Source: Strix aluco (Eukaryota > Chordata > Aves > Strigiformes > Strigidae). Taken from it: a DNA stretch of 64,000 nucleotides. Made by a program: the position numbers and the translations under genes. Below are positions 1 through 23,757 of the stretch, piece after piece. Under the pieces are notes generated by a model that saw only the letters and a list, made by a program, of their open reading frames with translations, did not search any database and was not told the DNA's origin. Position 1 is the stretch's first letter. Every line of letters starts with the position of its first letter. The stretch lies in NCBI RefSeq assembly GCF_031877795.1, contig NC_133935.1, positions 54,069,330-54,133,329 on the forward strand. Direction: 5' to 3'.

Positions 1-951
1 AAGCACAGAAAGGTCTGGGTAACTACACAATTATTCCAGTTTTGTTCCCTTCTGAATACAGCTCTTGCATAGAGCCTTACCTAGAGAAGACTGTCTAATT
101 TCTTAAACTTACACTGTTTTTAAGGGAGTCACAAAAATGCAAGTGACTTCACCAAGATGTAAAGCATTATTTAGTTGACAAACAGTATCCTCAAAGATCT
201 GCTGACATAAGTGATGCTGATGTACAGACTGCTGTAATTATGGCAATAACATCTCTGGGAATCCAAACGTGTATCTTAAATTTTACTCTCTGCCACCGGC
301 AAATGGTAAAAGAACAGAAATAGTAGCTCTTATTCCCGTAAGGATCTAAACAAAAATATGTGGGATAGTTTATAGAAAATGACAGAGTTTCAGTTAATCA
401 ACAAATACCATTCCCAAAGCTTTTCTAGATTTGTACTATACAAAAAAAAAAACAAACAAAAAAAAAAAAACCAAACCCACACCACTTAAAAACGTATGTT
501 AATTTCACACAGGAAAAAAAAATCAGCATTGAGTGGAAAAGTTGAATCAAGATTAATGGAGAAATGCTATTTTTAAAACCTCTAAAAATGTTACAGAGTT
601 AAAAATACAAGTAAAAATTATTTTTATAGCAGCTGGCAATGTCCATTTAAGGCTGACAATTTCTTCTGGATGACTAGTACCATATATCTCATGCAGCACC
701 CACTGTTCTGAGTTTATTGCAGTATAGCATAATCAGATGGCTTTAAAACTCAGACTCAGAATCTCTATTTTTGGCTTAAATCCAAGTTATAATTATAGTA
801 AATGTACTATTTCTTAAAAGAATGCTGCTGCTTATGTTCTTAACATAGTGATTTTGTAGTTTTCATATTGCAAAACTGAAACTAGACTGGGATAAACACA
901 GAGGGAAAAAATTAAGGCTTAAACCGAGTTTAATATGCAACTCCAACTCAC

Positions 952-1058
952 CATCATAAAGCCCAAGAGGCAGGATATGCAATCCTGCATTCCTTACACA
1001 CTCGTAATACCTCTTGGCTTCAGTGGAAGTTTTGTTTGAGAAAGCATACAATCAGAAC
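952..1058 (-). ncRNA. Possible exon of a divergent antisense transcript
   Basis: On the minus strand the segment starts after an AG (TTATAG at 1064-1059) and ends at a strong donor GATG|GTGAGT. A second strong minus-strand donor, TGTGG|GTGAGT, lies upstream at 1218. Joining the two interrupts every reasonable reading frame, so a non-coding RNA from the divergent SLC38A2 promoter is the best guess. The pyrimidine tract before the acceptor is weak. Confidence 0.2.
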
Positions 1059-2308
1059 CTATAATTTCATTAATTGCATGCCACAGGCAGTCCATGTGAG
1101 GTAAGACTAATGAACCAAACTGGTGGGAAGGACGGAGGAACCCTCAGCCTCGCCTGCATCTTTGTGGACCACTGAGTCCACGCAGCAAAATCATGAATCC
1201 TCATTTTCCCCACTCACCCACACTTCCAGCTCTTCCTCGTGACAGACCGCATCTGTCATGTAGAGGAGATCACTGCGCAGATGCTTCATTCGGGACACAA
1301 GATAGCCCTCAGGTCTCTGCCACTACCCTGCATTACCATCCTTTCCCAGACTCTCGGCAGTACCGAGGATTTCAGCCGATGCAGATACTTATTCTGTTGG
1401 GATTTTTATATTATTCATACTAGGTGCAGGCAAAATGAATGTTATGTAGCTATTAGTACAGATTGCTTTGACATATTACATATTCCATTAGATATCCTTT
1501 GGGCAATTTAGGAAGTATCATCTTAAAACCATGTGGATGGACTTGACTTTTACAGTATTACTGTTCACATAACTTCTCGATGCATACCATAAACATAAAT
1601 GACTCTACTGGGCATGTGCTACAGATAGTTTTACAGTATTCCACAAGGTTTGTTTATGTATGCAGGAAGAAATAGCATGAAACAAAAAACCTCCCATATT
1701 ATAAAGGCTTTTTATTTGCTAAACCATGAGCCAAGAAAAAACACAAGCACTTGCCAGCTACTTCTTTTTCTAAACATAAAAACAGCTAATCCAATTTTGA
1801 AAGAAACCGTTGCAGGCTGAGAACTGGCAGGCCATGTTACAGTGAGGGGTGAATCCACAGAGTAGTCTCAGTTGCAAACTGACATTCAGAAGTGCATAGC
1901 AGATAGCTCTTCAGCTACAAAAACCCCGTTACCTTCCTGTACAACAAACTGAAAACTCTAGTTCATTTCTACCTGTATAACTGAAGACAACTCAATTTTT
2001 ACAACACCTAACTAATGACTAACTCACAGTTTCTTTTACAACATCATTACAGTAACATATCTTATTTTTGTTTGTCTGGTATTGCTTTGTTTTGAAAGTG
2101 TAAAGCATCACCCCCTAAATAATTATAAGGTCTTTCAGCAAGGGAAACCTGACTAAGTACAAGACGCATCACCCACAGCTCTATATTAAAGAAAATACAG
2201 AAACCTGTTATTCAGTATTTAAAAAAAAAACCTTTAGTATTCTCTATAGTCCAGAATTGTGCTGGATTATTTTATGAATACATAAAGTAGAAACAGAATC
2301 CCCAGATT

Positions 2309-2334
2309 AAAAAAAAAAAAAAAAAAAAAAAAAA
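2309..2334 (+). repeat. Poly(A) tract of 26 bases
   Basis: Uninterrupted A run in upstream DNA. No LINE or SINE body is recognised next to it. Confidence 0.9.
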
Positions 2335-3608
2335 GTTAATTCAACTATCCTAAAGGCTCAGACTTTGTAAGGCAGCTTTCAGTGAGTAGCTGCACACAAA
2401 AGAACAAAATAAAAGGCAAACAAATGGAAGGTATAAAGATGATGGTGACTGAGGGATAAGGAGGATGAAAAGAAAGGGAAGGAAAAAAGAACTTAAGTAA
2501 AAAAAAGGGGAGAAAGAAAAGCAAGACAATGGAAACAAATGAATCGTTGAAACTACGGTGGGAGGAACTGATGAATATTAACTTTTGTTATTTTGATTAC
2601 AAAATACGTTTCAAAATTGGATGAAACACAATGTATGCATGTTTTGCCAAGGACATTCTTGGCAATTACAAAGTCGGGAAAATTATAATTCAATCAGTGA
2701 GGCATTACTTAAAACCACTTGAAAAAGCAGACCATTTGAACCATCAAACAGGCTGCACGGGTAAAGATTTTAAAGACTCAATATTCTGAAGCAGTGCAGA
2801 TTGCACTCGCATGTTGCACAGTGAACTTTCCGATAATGGGGCCATTAGATAAATAGCAGGTTTTCTTCCTGAATATATTTTACCAATTTTTCTTCTCACA
2901 AATGAGCAACAAAGCCTCATCATCTTCTTCCATATGAGGGCAGTTCTAGTAAAAAAATTTCAAGCACTTGTACAGCAAAACTTTTATTTTGCTATAAAAT
3001 CTGGTTTTAACTTTTAAAACTGTACCGTTCATGGCAACACATCTATGAAGATGGCTTCTGTATTTATGAGTGGGACACTATACCACGCATGAAATCAGTG
3101 TGCTTGCCTTGAAAAAGGATGCTACTGTTCTAAAAACGTTAGGGCTGCATCATTACGTCTGTTGTTATACTAGCAAAACCCGGAATAAACAGGTCACCTT
3201 GACCTCTCTGACGTAAACTGTAATTTCACTGAACTGCTAACAACTGAAGAATGGGATTGACTGAAAAATGCACAAGGCCTTCACCATTCCCACTCAGAAA
3301 GGTGTATGACCTGGCCTCCCCTTGGTAATGCTTGTTTACGTATCACTCTTCAGGAGAGCTGTGCAGTCCTTTGGCTTAACCCACCAGATCGCTGTAGCCT
3401 TCGCAAATGGCCTGTGCCAGAGTCAGGTTTCCAGGACTGAAAACGCGGCTACGGGCACTCCTGGTGCGACTTTTACAACGCCTCAGGGTCACAGACGCCC
3501 GCAGGTGCAGTTTGCCTTGTCTGCAGGCGGGGGAACCTCGGCCCCGAGAGGCCCCGAACCGGCAGCTGGTCAGGACGGGACCGAGATCAGCCCCAAAACG
3601 CCCTGAGC

Positions 3609-3637
3609 GTTTGAAATCACGCGGGGTGATTTCAAAC
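3609..3637. other. Perfect 12-bp inverted repeat with 5-base loop
   Basis: GTTTGAAATCAC (3609-3620) and its exact reverse complement GTGATTTCAAAC (3626-3637) flank the loop GCGGG. It lies at the upstream edge of the SLC38A2 CpG island. It could be a cruciform, a dimeric protein site or an RNA hairpin. No known family is recognised. Confidence 0.75.
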
Positions 3638-5627
3638 CCCGGTAAGGGTCTGCCGGTGCCCGACCACCCACACCCCCCCCCGCCCCCAGGACACAGCGCC
3701 AGGGGTTCGGCACCGGCAGCGCCCACCTGGCCCCTCACAGCGCCCGGTCCAGGCCAAGAGCAGGGCGGGAGAAACCCGGCGGCGTCACCGGCCCGACCGG
3801 GCGCCGGTTCGGGGCCGCCCCGGGCGACACACGCCCCGCGGCACCGGCCTCCCGCCGAAGCAGGTGCGACGCCACCGCCCCTCTCTGCCCCGGGGCCGCG
3901 CGGGAAGGCGCCGCAGCGAACCGAACCGCACCGCACCGCACCGCGCCCTGCCCGTCCCGCCCCGCCGCGCCGCGCCGCCTCACGGGCCGGGCCGGGCTGG
4001 GCTGCGGAGAGCGGGGGGGGGAGCCGCTGACGTCACGTGCCGGATGGGGGCGGGGGGAGAACTGCAGTGATGGAAAATTTTCGGCTCCGCATCTCCTGCG
4101 CGTGCCCTCACCGGGCCCCTCCCCCCCTCCCCCCGCCCCGCGCCGGGGGCGCTCCAGAACCTTCTGCGGCCCTAACGGTCGGGCGGCCGCTGCCTCGCGC
4201 CGCCCGGCGGGTTCCCGCCCGCCCCGGCGGCAGAGCCACCGCGCCCGGGGGTCCGCAGCGGGGCGGCGGGGGGCGCGGATCGGGCCCTCCCCCGCCACCA
4301 CCGGCAGAGCCCCGGGGCCGCGTGTGTGTGGCCAGGGGCGCTGCCCCTCGAGGGGTGTGGGCGTCTCCCGTGCGCCGGCGGCCGCCCAGACCCCGGTCCC
4401 TCGCCACCTCCACACCTCTCGGTGCTGCGGAGGGAGGGAGGTCGCACAGAGGGGCCGAGCGACTCGGTGGCCGGGCATCCTCCATACCCGAGGCTGGCAG
4501 CACCAGACTCGCGTGGGAGTGTGCTGCCTCTGCCGCGGGGGCAGCGCGACCGGCGCGGGGGGGGCTGCTTCAGAAACCCCCGCTTCCAGGAACGGTGGCC
4601 ACGCGCTGCCCTCGCCGAGCCTCCTCTGGTGCTGCAGCCTCGCTGCGTGAGTGTGAGAGGCGCTGGGGCGAACAGTGAAGCCCCGCCGGCCCCTCCCAAG
4701 GGGGGATCGAGCGACAAAGCACTCAAAAGTTCCTGGCGTGATTACCTGAGGAAAAGGAACCAGGATGTTATTTTGTTCCCCCTCCCCGCCCCTTCCCTTA
4801 AGTGGGGTTTTATCCTGCGTCGCATCACTAGGGGGAGGCCGCCATCATTCCGGACCGCTTCCCAGAGGAAACGCTCGGGGAGCCTCTCAGCTGCCCCCGG
4901 GAGTCGGGCTTGCACGTGCGTCGCCGCTTGCTCGTGTATTAAAAATAGCAAGTGACTGCAGTGGGCAGCTGCGGCCGGAGGCACCTCATCCCCTGTCATG
5001 CACCAAGCTACCGGGCGACACCGGAGCTGGAGCCCGGCAGCGCGCCGAAGGGCCGGGCCGGCACAGGGTGGAATCGGGGAGAAGCGCCTCCCCGGTGAGC
5101 CCGCGCCCGCTGCAGGTGCTGCGCCGGGCAGGTGGAAGCACCCCTCTCTCAGGCGAGGCGCTCGTGACAAGCACCGCAGCGGCCCGTCTCCGCTGCGAAA
5201 CGCAATCGCCCCCAGCGTCGAGGCGCGGCGCAACCACCGCGGTCATGTGCCGGCGCCCCCGCTCCCGACCTCCCCGCTGGGCACACGCCGCTCGCCGGCT
5301 CCCCCGGCTCCGCCGGGCGCGCCCCAACCCGCCGATCCCCACCCCCCCCCGCACCCCAGCCCGGGCGGCGGCGGGGGGTCGGGCGGGCGGCGGGGGGCGG
5401 CGCGGCGGCGGGCGGGCGCCGCGCCCCTCCGCGATGACGCGCCCGCATTCCTGCCTGAAGAGCGGCGGCGCCCCGAGGGGGCCGTCAGACCGGGAGCGAC
5501 GCCGCCGCTCCCCGCGCGCCTCCGCCACAGCGCCACGGACACGATATTTTCTTTCCCTTTGACAACGCTGGCTTTTTTTCAGTGATTTTTTTCCTCTACC
5601 TTTATTTATTTAGGGTTCTGTTTTCGC

Positions 5628-5742
5628 TGACGTTTTATAGTTAAGGGGTTTTTCCCTTGCGAGAAGCAGCAGCGGAGAGAGGAGCATCTCCTTATTCCGC
5701 GGCGTCCAGAGGAGACCTCGCTTTCAAGCCCTTGCGGAGAAG
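5628..5742 (+). promoter_or_regulatory. SLC38A2: Candidate SLC38A2 core promoter and untranslated exon 1
   Basis: TGACG (5628-5632) is followed directly by a TATA-like TTTTATAG (5633-5640). A start about 25-30 nt downstream would fall near 5660-5670. The following stretch runs to a consensus donor AAG|GTACGG at 5742/5743, which could pair with the acceptor at 6391. Mammalian SLC38A2 also has a non-coding first exon. Start site and exon are inferred from signals only. Confidence 0.5.
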
Positions 5743-6069
5743 GTACGGCGGGTGTCAGGAGCCACGGGGCGAGTTTTTGGACGCAGCGCGGCTGGTCCTT
5801 GGCGCCTTTGTCCGGCGGCAGGCCCCCGGCTCGTCGCCCGAGACCCCGCCGGGCTCTGCCCGGACGCGCGGCGGCGGGTGCGCGTAGGGACGCGCCGCTG
5901 CTGCATCCCGGAAAGGTGGAAAAAAACCCCAAAGCGACTGCGGCGCGGTGCAGTCCCGTGACCGATTTGCGTTTTGCCGTTGAAGACGCCGGGATGCCCG
6001 GTGTCGCCGGCGGGGAGGTGGGGGGGGAGGTAAACACGGAGGCGGCCGCGGGACGGGCGGCCCCGGCAG

Positions 6070-6102
6070 CCAATGTGACAATCGCCCATCGGTGTTGCAT
6101 CA
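6070..6102 (+). promoter_or_regulatory. Amino-acid response element of SLC38A2: CCAAT box plus CARE
   Basis: CCAAT at 6070-6074 is followed by GTTGCATCA at 6094-6102, a CEBP-ATF composite site of the NTTGCATCA class. In human SLC38A2 the amino-acid response unit also sits in intron 1 and combines an ATTGCATCA element with a nearby CCAAT box. It binds ATF4 and CEBP proteins to raise transcription in amino-acid starvation. Here the pair lies between the candidate exon 1 (ends 5742) and the coding exon (starts 6392), the expected place. Orthology to the human element is inferred from motif and position. Confidence 0.8.
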
Positions 6103-6116
6103 GTCTCCGCTATCGC

Positions 6117-6141
6117 GGGGGGGGGGGGGGGGGGGGGGGGG
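6117..6141 (+). repeat. Poly(G) tract of 25 bases
   Basis: Uninterrupted G run in intron 1 of SLC38A2, 14 bases after the CARE site. It can form G-quadruplexes in DNA on this strand and in the intron RNA. Runs of this kind are also prone to assembly length errors. Confidence 0.9.
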
Positions 6142-6468
6142 ATTGTTGTGTGGCGTGGCGATGCCGTTGCGTCGGGCCGCCGCAGGTACCGTCGCCCCGG
6201 CGGCGGCAGCGCAGGTCGGACCGGGGAGGGGGGAGCGGTTCACCTTTGTCTGCCCGCGCGCCCCCCGCCCCGCGCGCCTGGTACTTTTCCACTCGGCGGC
6301 GGGCGGGGGCCGCCGCGCCGCGGGCGCGCGCTGGCCACGTGACGGGCCGCGGCGCCCGCTGCGGCACTGACGTCGCCTCCCACCTCCGCAGGCGCGGCGA
6401 GAGCCCCGCCGCCAAGGACAAAAGAGCGGCCGCCCAGCCCCGGCCCGACCCCCGGCCCCGCCGCCGCC

Positions 6469-18761
<12,293 letters not shown>

Positions 18762-19154
18762 CTGGTTTAATCTTTAATACTCCACTTCAAATGCCAGTGT
18801 TCACTCAGATACCTACTGAGAATGAAAATGAGCTATTCAGCTTCCTTTAAAATGCAGATTCTTTGTTGATGGTTCTTCTGATTGTAGAATACCTGAACTC
18901 TGTCTTTAAGAAACTGTTCTGCATGATGGAAGTGGATATTAACATCAAATCACGTGAGTGTCTGGCTGAAGGAAGTGACAACTTTATTCCATTCCAGAGA
19001 ATGGACAGAACTCTCTGTAGACATTTATCAAGCCATGTTTGGCTTTCGTCATTGTTACTTGGATATTTTGTTATTTTACTTGAATGTGCCTAATGGAACC
19101 ATTTGATGTGAGAGATAACTCTTTAATTTACAGCAAAGTGTTTAAATAACCAAT

Positions 19155-19172
19155 GAGAGAGAGAGAGAGAGA
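19155..19172 (+). repeat. (GA)n microsatellite
   Basis: Nine GA dinucleotides within the SLC38A2 3' UTR. Confidence 0.9.
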
Positions 19173-21459
19173 AACACTATTATTTTTTGTACCAAAAATT
19201 CTTATGGACCTCAAAAGCACTATTTTGACTTTAAGAAACATTTTTCTAAAAAGAATAAAAAATAACATAGAAGTGCTCATAAAAATATTTAATCAGTGGC
19301 CTAAATTAAATCTAGTTTGCCTTTCTGTAGAGGCATAATTAGAAGAAACTTATCTAAAAGAAAACTTCTAATGACCAAAACCGAAAATTAACCAAGTCAA
19401 AATCCTCAAACTATAAATGCTTCCCATGAAATTCACTTAGCTCAAAGTAGTGTGAAAATAATCCTGAAAATCATTTGTCAGCTTACTTAAGTAACTAGAG
19501 TTACCTGAGTTCCCAAAAATGGTGTGGAAACCCAAATTTTCAAGCTTTAAAAAAACCCACCCTTTAGAATGGGTATGTTTGAGAAAACCTTAGTTAACCT
19601 AGAAATTGTAAAGAACAGCATTGACATTTCCCTTCTTGAGGTACTCAATAGTGCAATTGAGTAAAACAGGGTTTGGGGGGTTTTTGCTTTTATGTTTTTT
19701 TCCTGTTGTAGATACAAACTGAATGGCACTGGAGCATAGGATGCCATTAATACAAAACTCCCTCCTGGAGTTCTCCTTATTAATAAGGTCCATTGTCAGT
19801 TGTAGCAATGTTTGTTGGGTTTTTTTTCTGTCCAATCTATCTCGAAACACTCTAGGAAAATGAAAAGGTCCTAATGTAGTTTACTAGTTGTATAATACTC
19901 AAAAACTGTACAGTATTTCTCAAATTACTCATCCATTATTGGATTTTGAATTACTTGACTATTCTGTTTCTGAGTCAAATCTACAAAGTAACTGCACCAG
20001 TATTTCATGCTTGGTACAAACTCTCTTCACATACGCAACTGGGATTCCTCTTCCAATTTATACTGTATAGTAGTATTAAAGATAACCTCATAGGCTGGAT
20101 AGTCATCTCAAGTATGAACTTGTTTGCTTCAGAAATAAGTAAGTTTCTTATGAGCCCTAGCTAGCTAGCTGATGAAACAAGTGCTGTATGGTTGTGATTA
20201 GCTGTTTTGTTTCTAGTGCATGTTTACTCTTTCATTCTTATCCCAGGTTGAAGAGAAATAACACTTGTATAACAGCGTACTTGGCTTGTAAGAGGTTCTC
20301 AAACACAACAATAGTGGGTACAAAAGCCTAGATAGAGATTATTAATGAAATAATCATGGCAGTGTGGTCAACTGTATTCATCTGACATGATGCTTTAAAA
20401 ATCTGATTTACAAAGTTCCACTAGGTCGTGGTGTCAGAGGGAACAAGTAAGGGCCTGTAATCCATTGATTAAACAGTGCCTGAGACTTTTTTGCTCTTGT
20501 AGAATTAATCAGGAACAAATCGAAATGATAGTCACTGTTTGGCAGATAATGTCAATCTCTGCCCAGCCATTTAAAATCTATGAAAAAAACTGCAGGTATT
20601 TTGTATTGATATTTCTGCATGACTGTAAGTACTAGTCACTAAGTCTGTAGTGTAAAACTGTAATGAGAAGTTAGATTCCTCTTGTGTTGTTTGTATTATT
20701 AGTTCGGTGGTACTCAACTGGCAATTAACGATCCTGGAGTCAGCACTGACAAATGCTTCTTAGGTACTTCTCTGCCTCAGGTCCTGTACATCCGTGGCTA
20801 ACTATTCCATGTAACCTGATCTCCACAGAAGTGCTGAGCACGTGCCTCCTCCGTACTTTGGCAGCTTTTCTTCTTCCTCTCCACAAATGTAGAAGGGTGG
20901 AAGAGGATTAAAATGTTGTCTACCTTTGAGCAATTTGTAGCACATAAGGGATGAAGCATTTCCCTTGCCAGCATTTAGAAAGAAAGAAAAACTGAGAAAT
21001 AGCTTCCTTTCTCTCAGTAACCATAGAAGAGGAAGGTGCTATAAATGAGAAGTTACTACACAGTCCTTCTCAGCAGCCAGAGAGGAGGAAGATTTTTGTG
21101 GTGACACCTCATAATGTATCACACATGTCACTTAATTCTCTGAATGTAGCAATTTCCAGATTTTACATTATGTGTTATATTATTTGATGACTGGCTCTCC
21201 ACCTGCAACAGTTGAGTTCCACTTGGCTGGGTTGATTCCCAACATAAGATTTATTGTACTTTTTTTTCAAACCTGTCTGCTTAAAGTTACCTACATTACA
21301 AACCACCTAAAAGAGCAGCTTCAGTATTAAACCACTGTTTTGTCACCTCAGTTAGACATTACTGTCTTCCATGATATTTCAGTCATAAATGTAACATGTT
21401 ATTTATAAAACATTAATCCATTAAAACTAAACCTATTTTTCAATATTTATGATAGTCTA

Positions 21460-21539
21460 TGTACATAAATTGTATGTGTGTATATACTGTAAGTATAATG
21501 TATATAATGTAGGTTTGGGATCCAGGATTTATGTATATA
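21460..21539 (+). promoter_or_regulatory. Cluster of four Pumilio-type motifs in the SLC38A2 3' UTR
   Basis: Four matches to TGTANATA occur on the sense strand: TGTACATA at 21460, and TGTATATA at 21479, 21499 and 21532. This consensus is bound by PUM1/PUM2, which usually destabilise mRNA or repress translation. The motif match is seen directly; function is inferred. The local AT-richness raises the chance rate. Confidence 0.45.
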
Positions 21540-21727
21540 TTCCTCTCTCATTACTGATTGTTACATCATTTCAAGGAGTTGTTTATGTTGTACATCTGTA
21601 TAACAACTGTCAAAGGAAAGATTCTCTTACAACAAAGTGTAATGCTTACAAAAATGGAAGAAATGTGTTACACCTAAAGTGTGTAAGAAAACACTAAGAT
21701 TGTATTTATTACAAATGTATATGTTGC

Positions 21728-21733
21728 AATAAA
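21728..21733 (+). terminator. Likely poly(A) signal of SLC38A2
   Basis: Canonical AATAAA in the context TTGCAATAAACACG, about 2.97 kb after the stop codon. A second pair of overlapping AATAAA hexamers at 22011-22020 could serve a longer transcript. Confidence 0.6.
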
Positions 21734-23757
21734 CACGGGAGTCACTTGGGTCCATAAAAAGCATCGTTCAGGTTCATGTATACTTTTCTTCTAAAATTTA
21801 CCATGGATGTTACAATTTCCTGAATGCAGCAACTTAACAACTTTTATGATCTAACATAATTGTTAGGCCACCAAATTCAGGCATCCTACGGTACCTCCAT
21901 GTACATATGTAAATACCCACTGTATTGTTAGAGGCCAACAGTCTAGCTACAGTTGTTGGCAGGGGGTGCAACACAGTTTCAATGAAACATTGTATGTTTG
22001 TTTTAACTGAAATAAATAAATAGGTAATCCTAAGCAATGATGTAGTGTTTTTTGGGGAGAGGCATTTGAAGGATTTTCTTTTAAAGATGGTATTAAAAGT
22101 CTACCTTTAATTTCATGCATGTTTATACTTGGTTACGAGCACTTTTCGGGAAAGGGGGGTAAAAAAGGAAATATAGCATACAGCTAAGTACACAATTTAT
22201 GACACTAGAGAGTAAACAGAACAAGTCTGGACATTAAAGAAAGAGATTAAATTCTGCAAGGAACCTATATTCTGTCATTTTTTGCAGTACAGGCGTATCT
22301 GGAGACAAGACTCAATGCGTTAGGTCTTGTTTATGTGTAATAAATGAGTGAGGCTTGCCAAAATCCTGTGCCATTTTCCTGCAACTGAATCTCCAGGAGA
22401 AGAATAACTGCGTCTGTAAAAATTTTCAGAACTGGTGCATCTGTTCCACTTGTATTTTAGCAATTGGATACAAACCAAGCGTGGCATATCAGTTCTTTGT
22501 TCTCCAGAAATCTCTATCAATCCATAGGAATCTTTGTCTTTCCCAAGTATTAAGATTTGGGTGTGAGAGACATGGGAGGTGTAACTGGGTGTGTTATGTA
22601 TACAACAAAACACCGTATGAAAGGAACATTAAAGAGGCATAGCTAAGTACCATGAAATTAGGAAATGCCTCAAGATTGCTTTAATTACATGATCACATAG
22701 TATTTTTTGCTGGAACCCCCACTGAGTAGCTATTCATTATTTTATTTTTTATCACATTTTCCATGTGTTCACAGTGGTTATGTATTTGCTCAAAGTGCAA
22801 AGCCCATCCTGATGAGGGATGGATGTCCTCATTTCTCTCTAGTTCTCATTTTAACATCATCTTTGTGAAATGTAAATGATTACTCATTTTCACAATGTTG
22901 CAGGTGTGTAAGAAGGTGTTAATCAGTCTATACCTCTGGGGACCTGAGTGTGGAGAGGCAGCACTGTGAAGCAGCCCTGAATTTGAGTCCACAATTTAAT
23001 GTCCTGCACTTGCTTAGTTTGTATTTCAGCATTTGCTTACATGCGTCTGAAGTGTACCCGCAAACAGTGTTTGATTGATCATCATTCTTGCAATTAGAGT
23101 CCTAAGCATCAAGTTAGCCACTTGGAAGGGATGCCTGGAAACGCTCATTCTCATACATTGCCTACCATCAGAAAAGATTTTCATAGCAGTAGAGAAGCCC
23201 TTTCCCTAGAATGCCGCTTGACTAGTTGAACAATGAAGCCCACCTCTCCTCTGTCAGGCATTTCCATTAACTTAAATAGTATGTGAGGTAATCTTTTCTA
23301 CACAGTTCTGATTCCTCCCAAGAGCTGGCTCACCCTGTGCGATGAATGAGATGGTGCAATGATAAAAAAAATAGAAATGGCACTGTGTGATAGTGTCTAA
23401 AATCCTGTGCTTTGGAACCTACCCAGCATGCGACCTTTGCTCCTGAAGAGGGATAACCTGTCACTTAGGATTTATTCACAATGCTTAGATTTGGGAATCT
23501 CTTGAGTCCTCTGCAGGTGAGAGATAGCATCTTTACTTTCTTCGGATTCCCCTGAAGTTTACGTCTCTCCTCTGCTGGCCTTGCCAAGTCTGTTCTGTCC
23601 TACAGTCACACCTAGGCACCTCAGACCCAAGTGTTTCTGCAGCAGCTGGATCACATCAGGTCATGCCCTAAGGTCCCCCATGGCTTAGCTTGTATACCTT
23701 TTGTAGGGCAGCACCACTCCCATGCAGTCTGTGTGCCCAGGTTTCCTTTCTGGAGAA

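Larger units (their letters stand above)
1..3400. other. AT-rich DNA upstream of SLC38A2; no protein gene seen
   Basis: No exon of SLC38A4 (the next family member upstream in mammals) or of another known gene is recognised. There are A-rich tracts at about 440-475 and a 26-base poly(A) at 2309-2334. A purine-rich patch lies at 2440-2530. The stretch 1200-1400 has more CpG than its surroundings, and minus-strand donor signals occur at 1218 and 952 (see findings). Confidence 0.6.
18762..21752 (+). other. SLC38A2: SLC38A2 3' UTR (about 3 kb)
   Basis: AT-rich sequence follows the stop with no coding signal. The most likely end is just after the canonical AATAAA at 21728-21733, giving a length similar to my recollection of the mammalian SLC38A2 3' UTR. 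Alternative signals are AATAAA at 19254-19259 (short isoform) and overlapping copies at 22011-22020 (longer form). A (GA)n run lies at 19155-19172 and Pumilio-type motifs at 21460-21539. The exact cleavage site is inferred. Confidence 0.7.

Noticed and set aside
3376-5585. Many long overlapping open frames on both strands (up to 265 codons), proline-, arginine- and alanine-rich
   Set aside because: They follow from the extreme GC content of the CpG island, overlap in all frames, and show no domain or splice logic.
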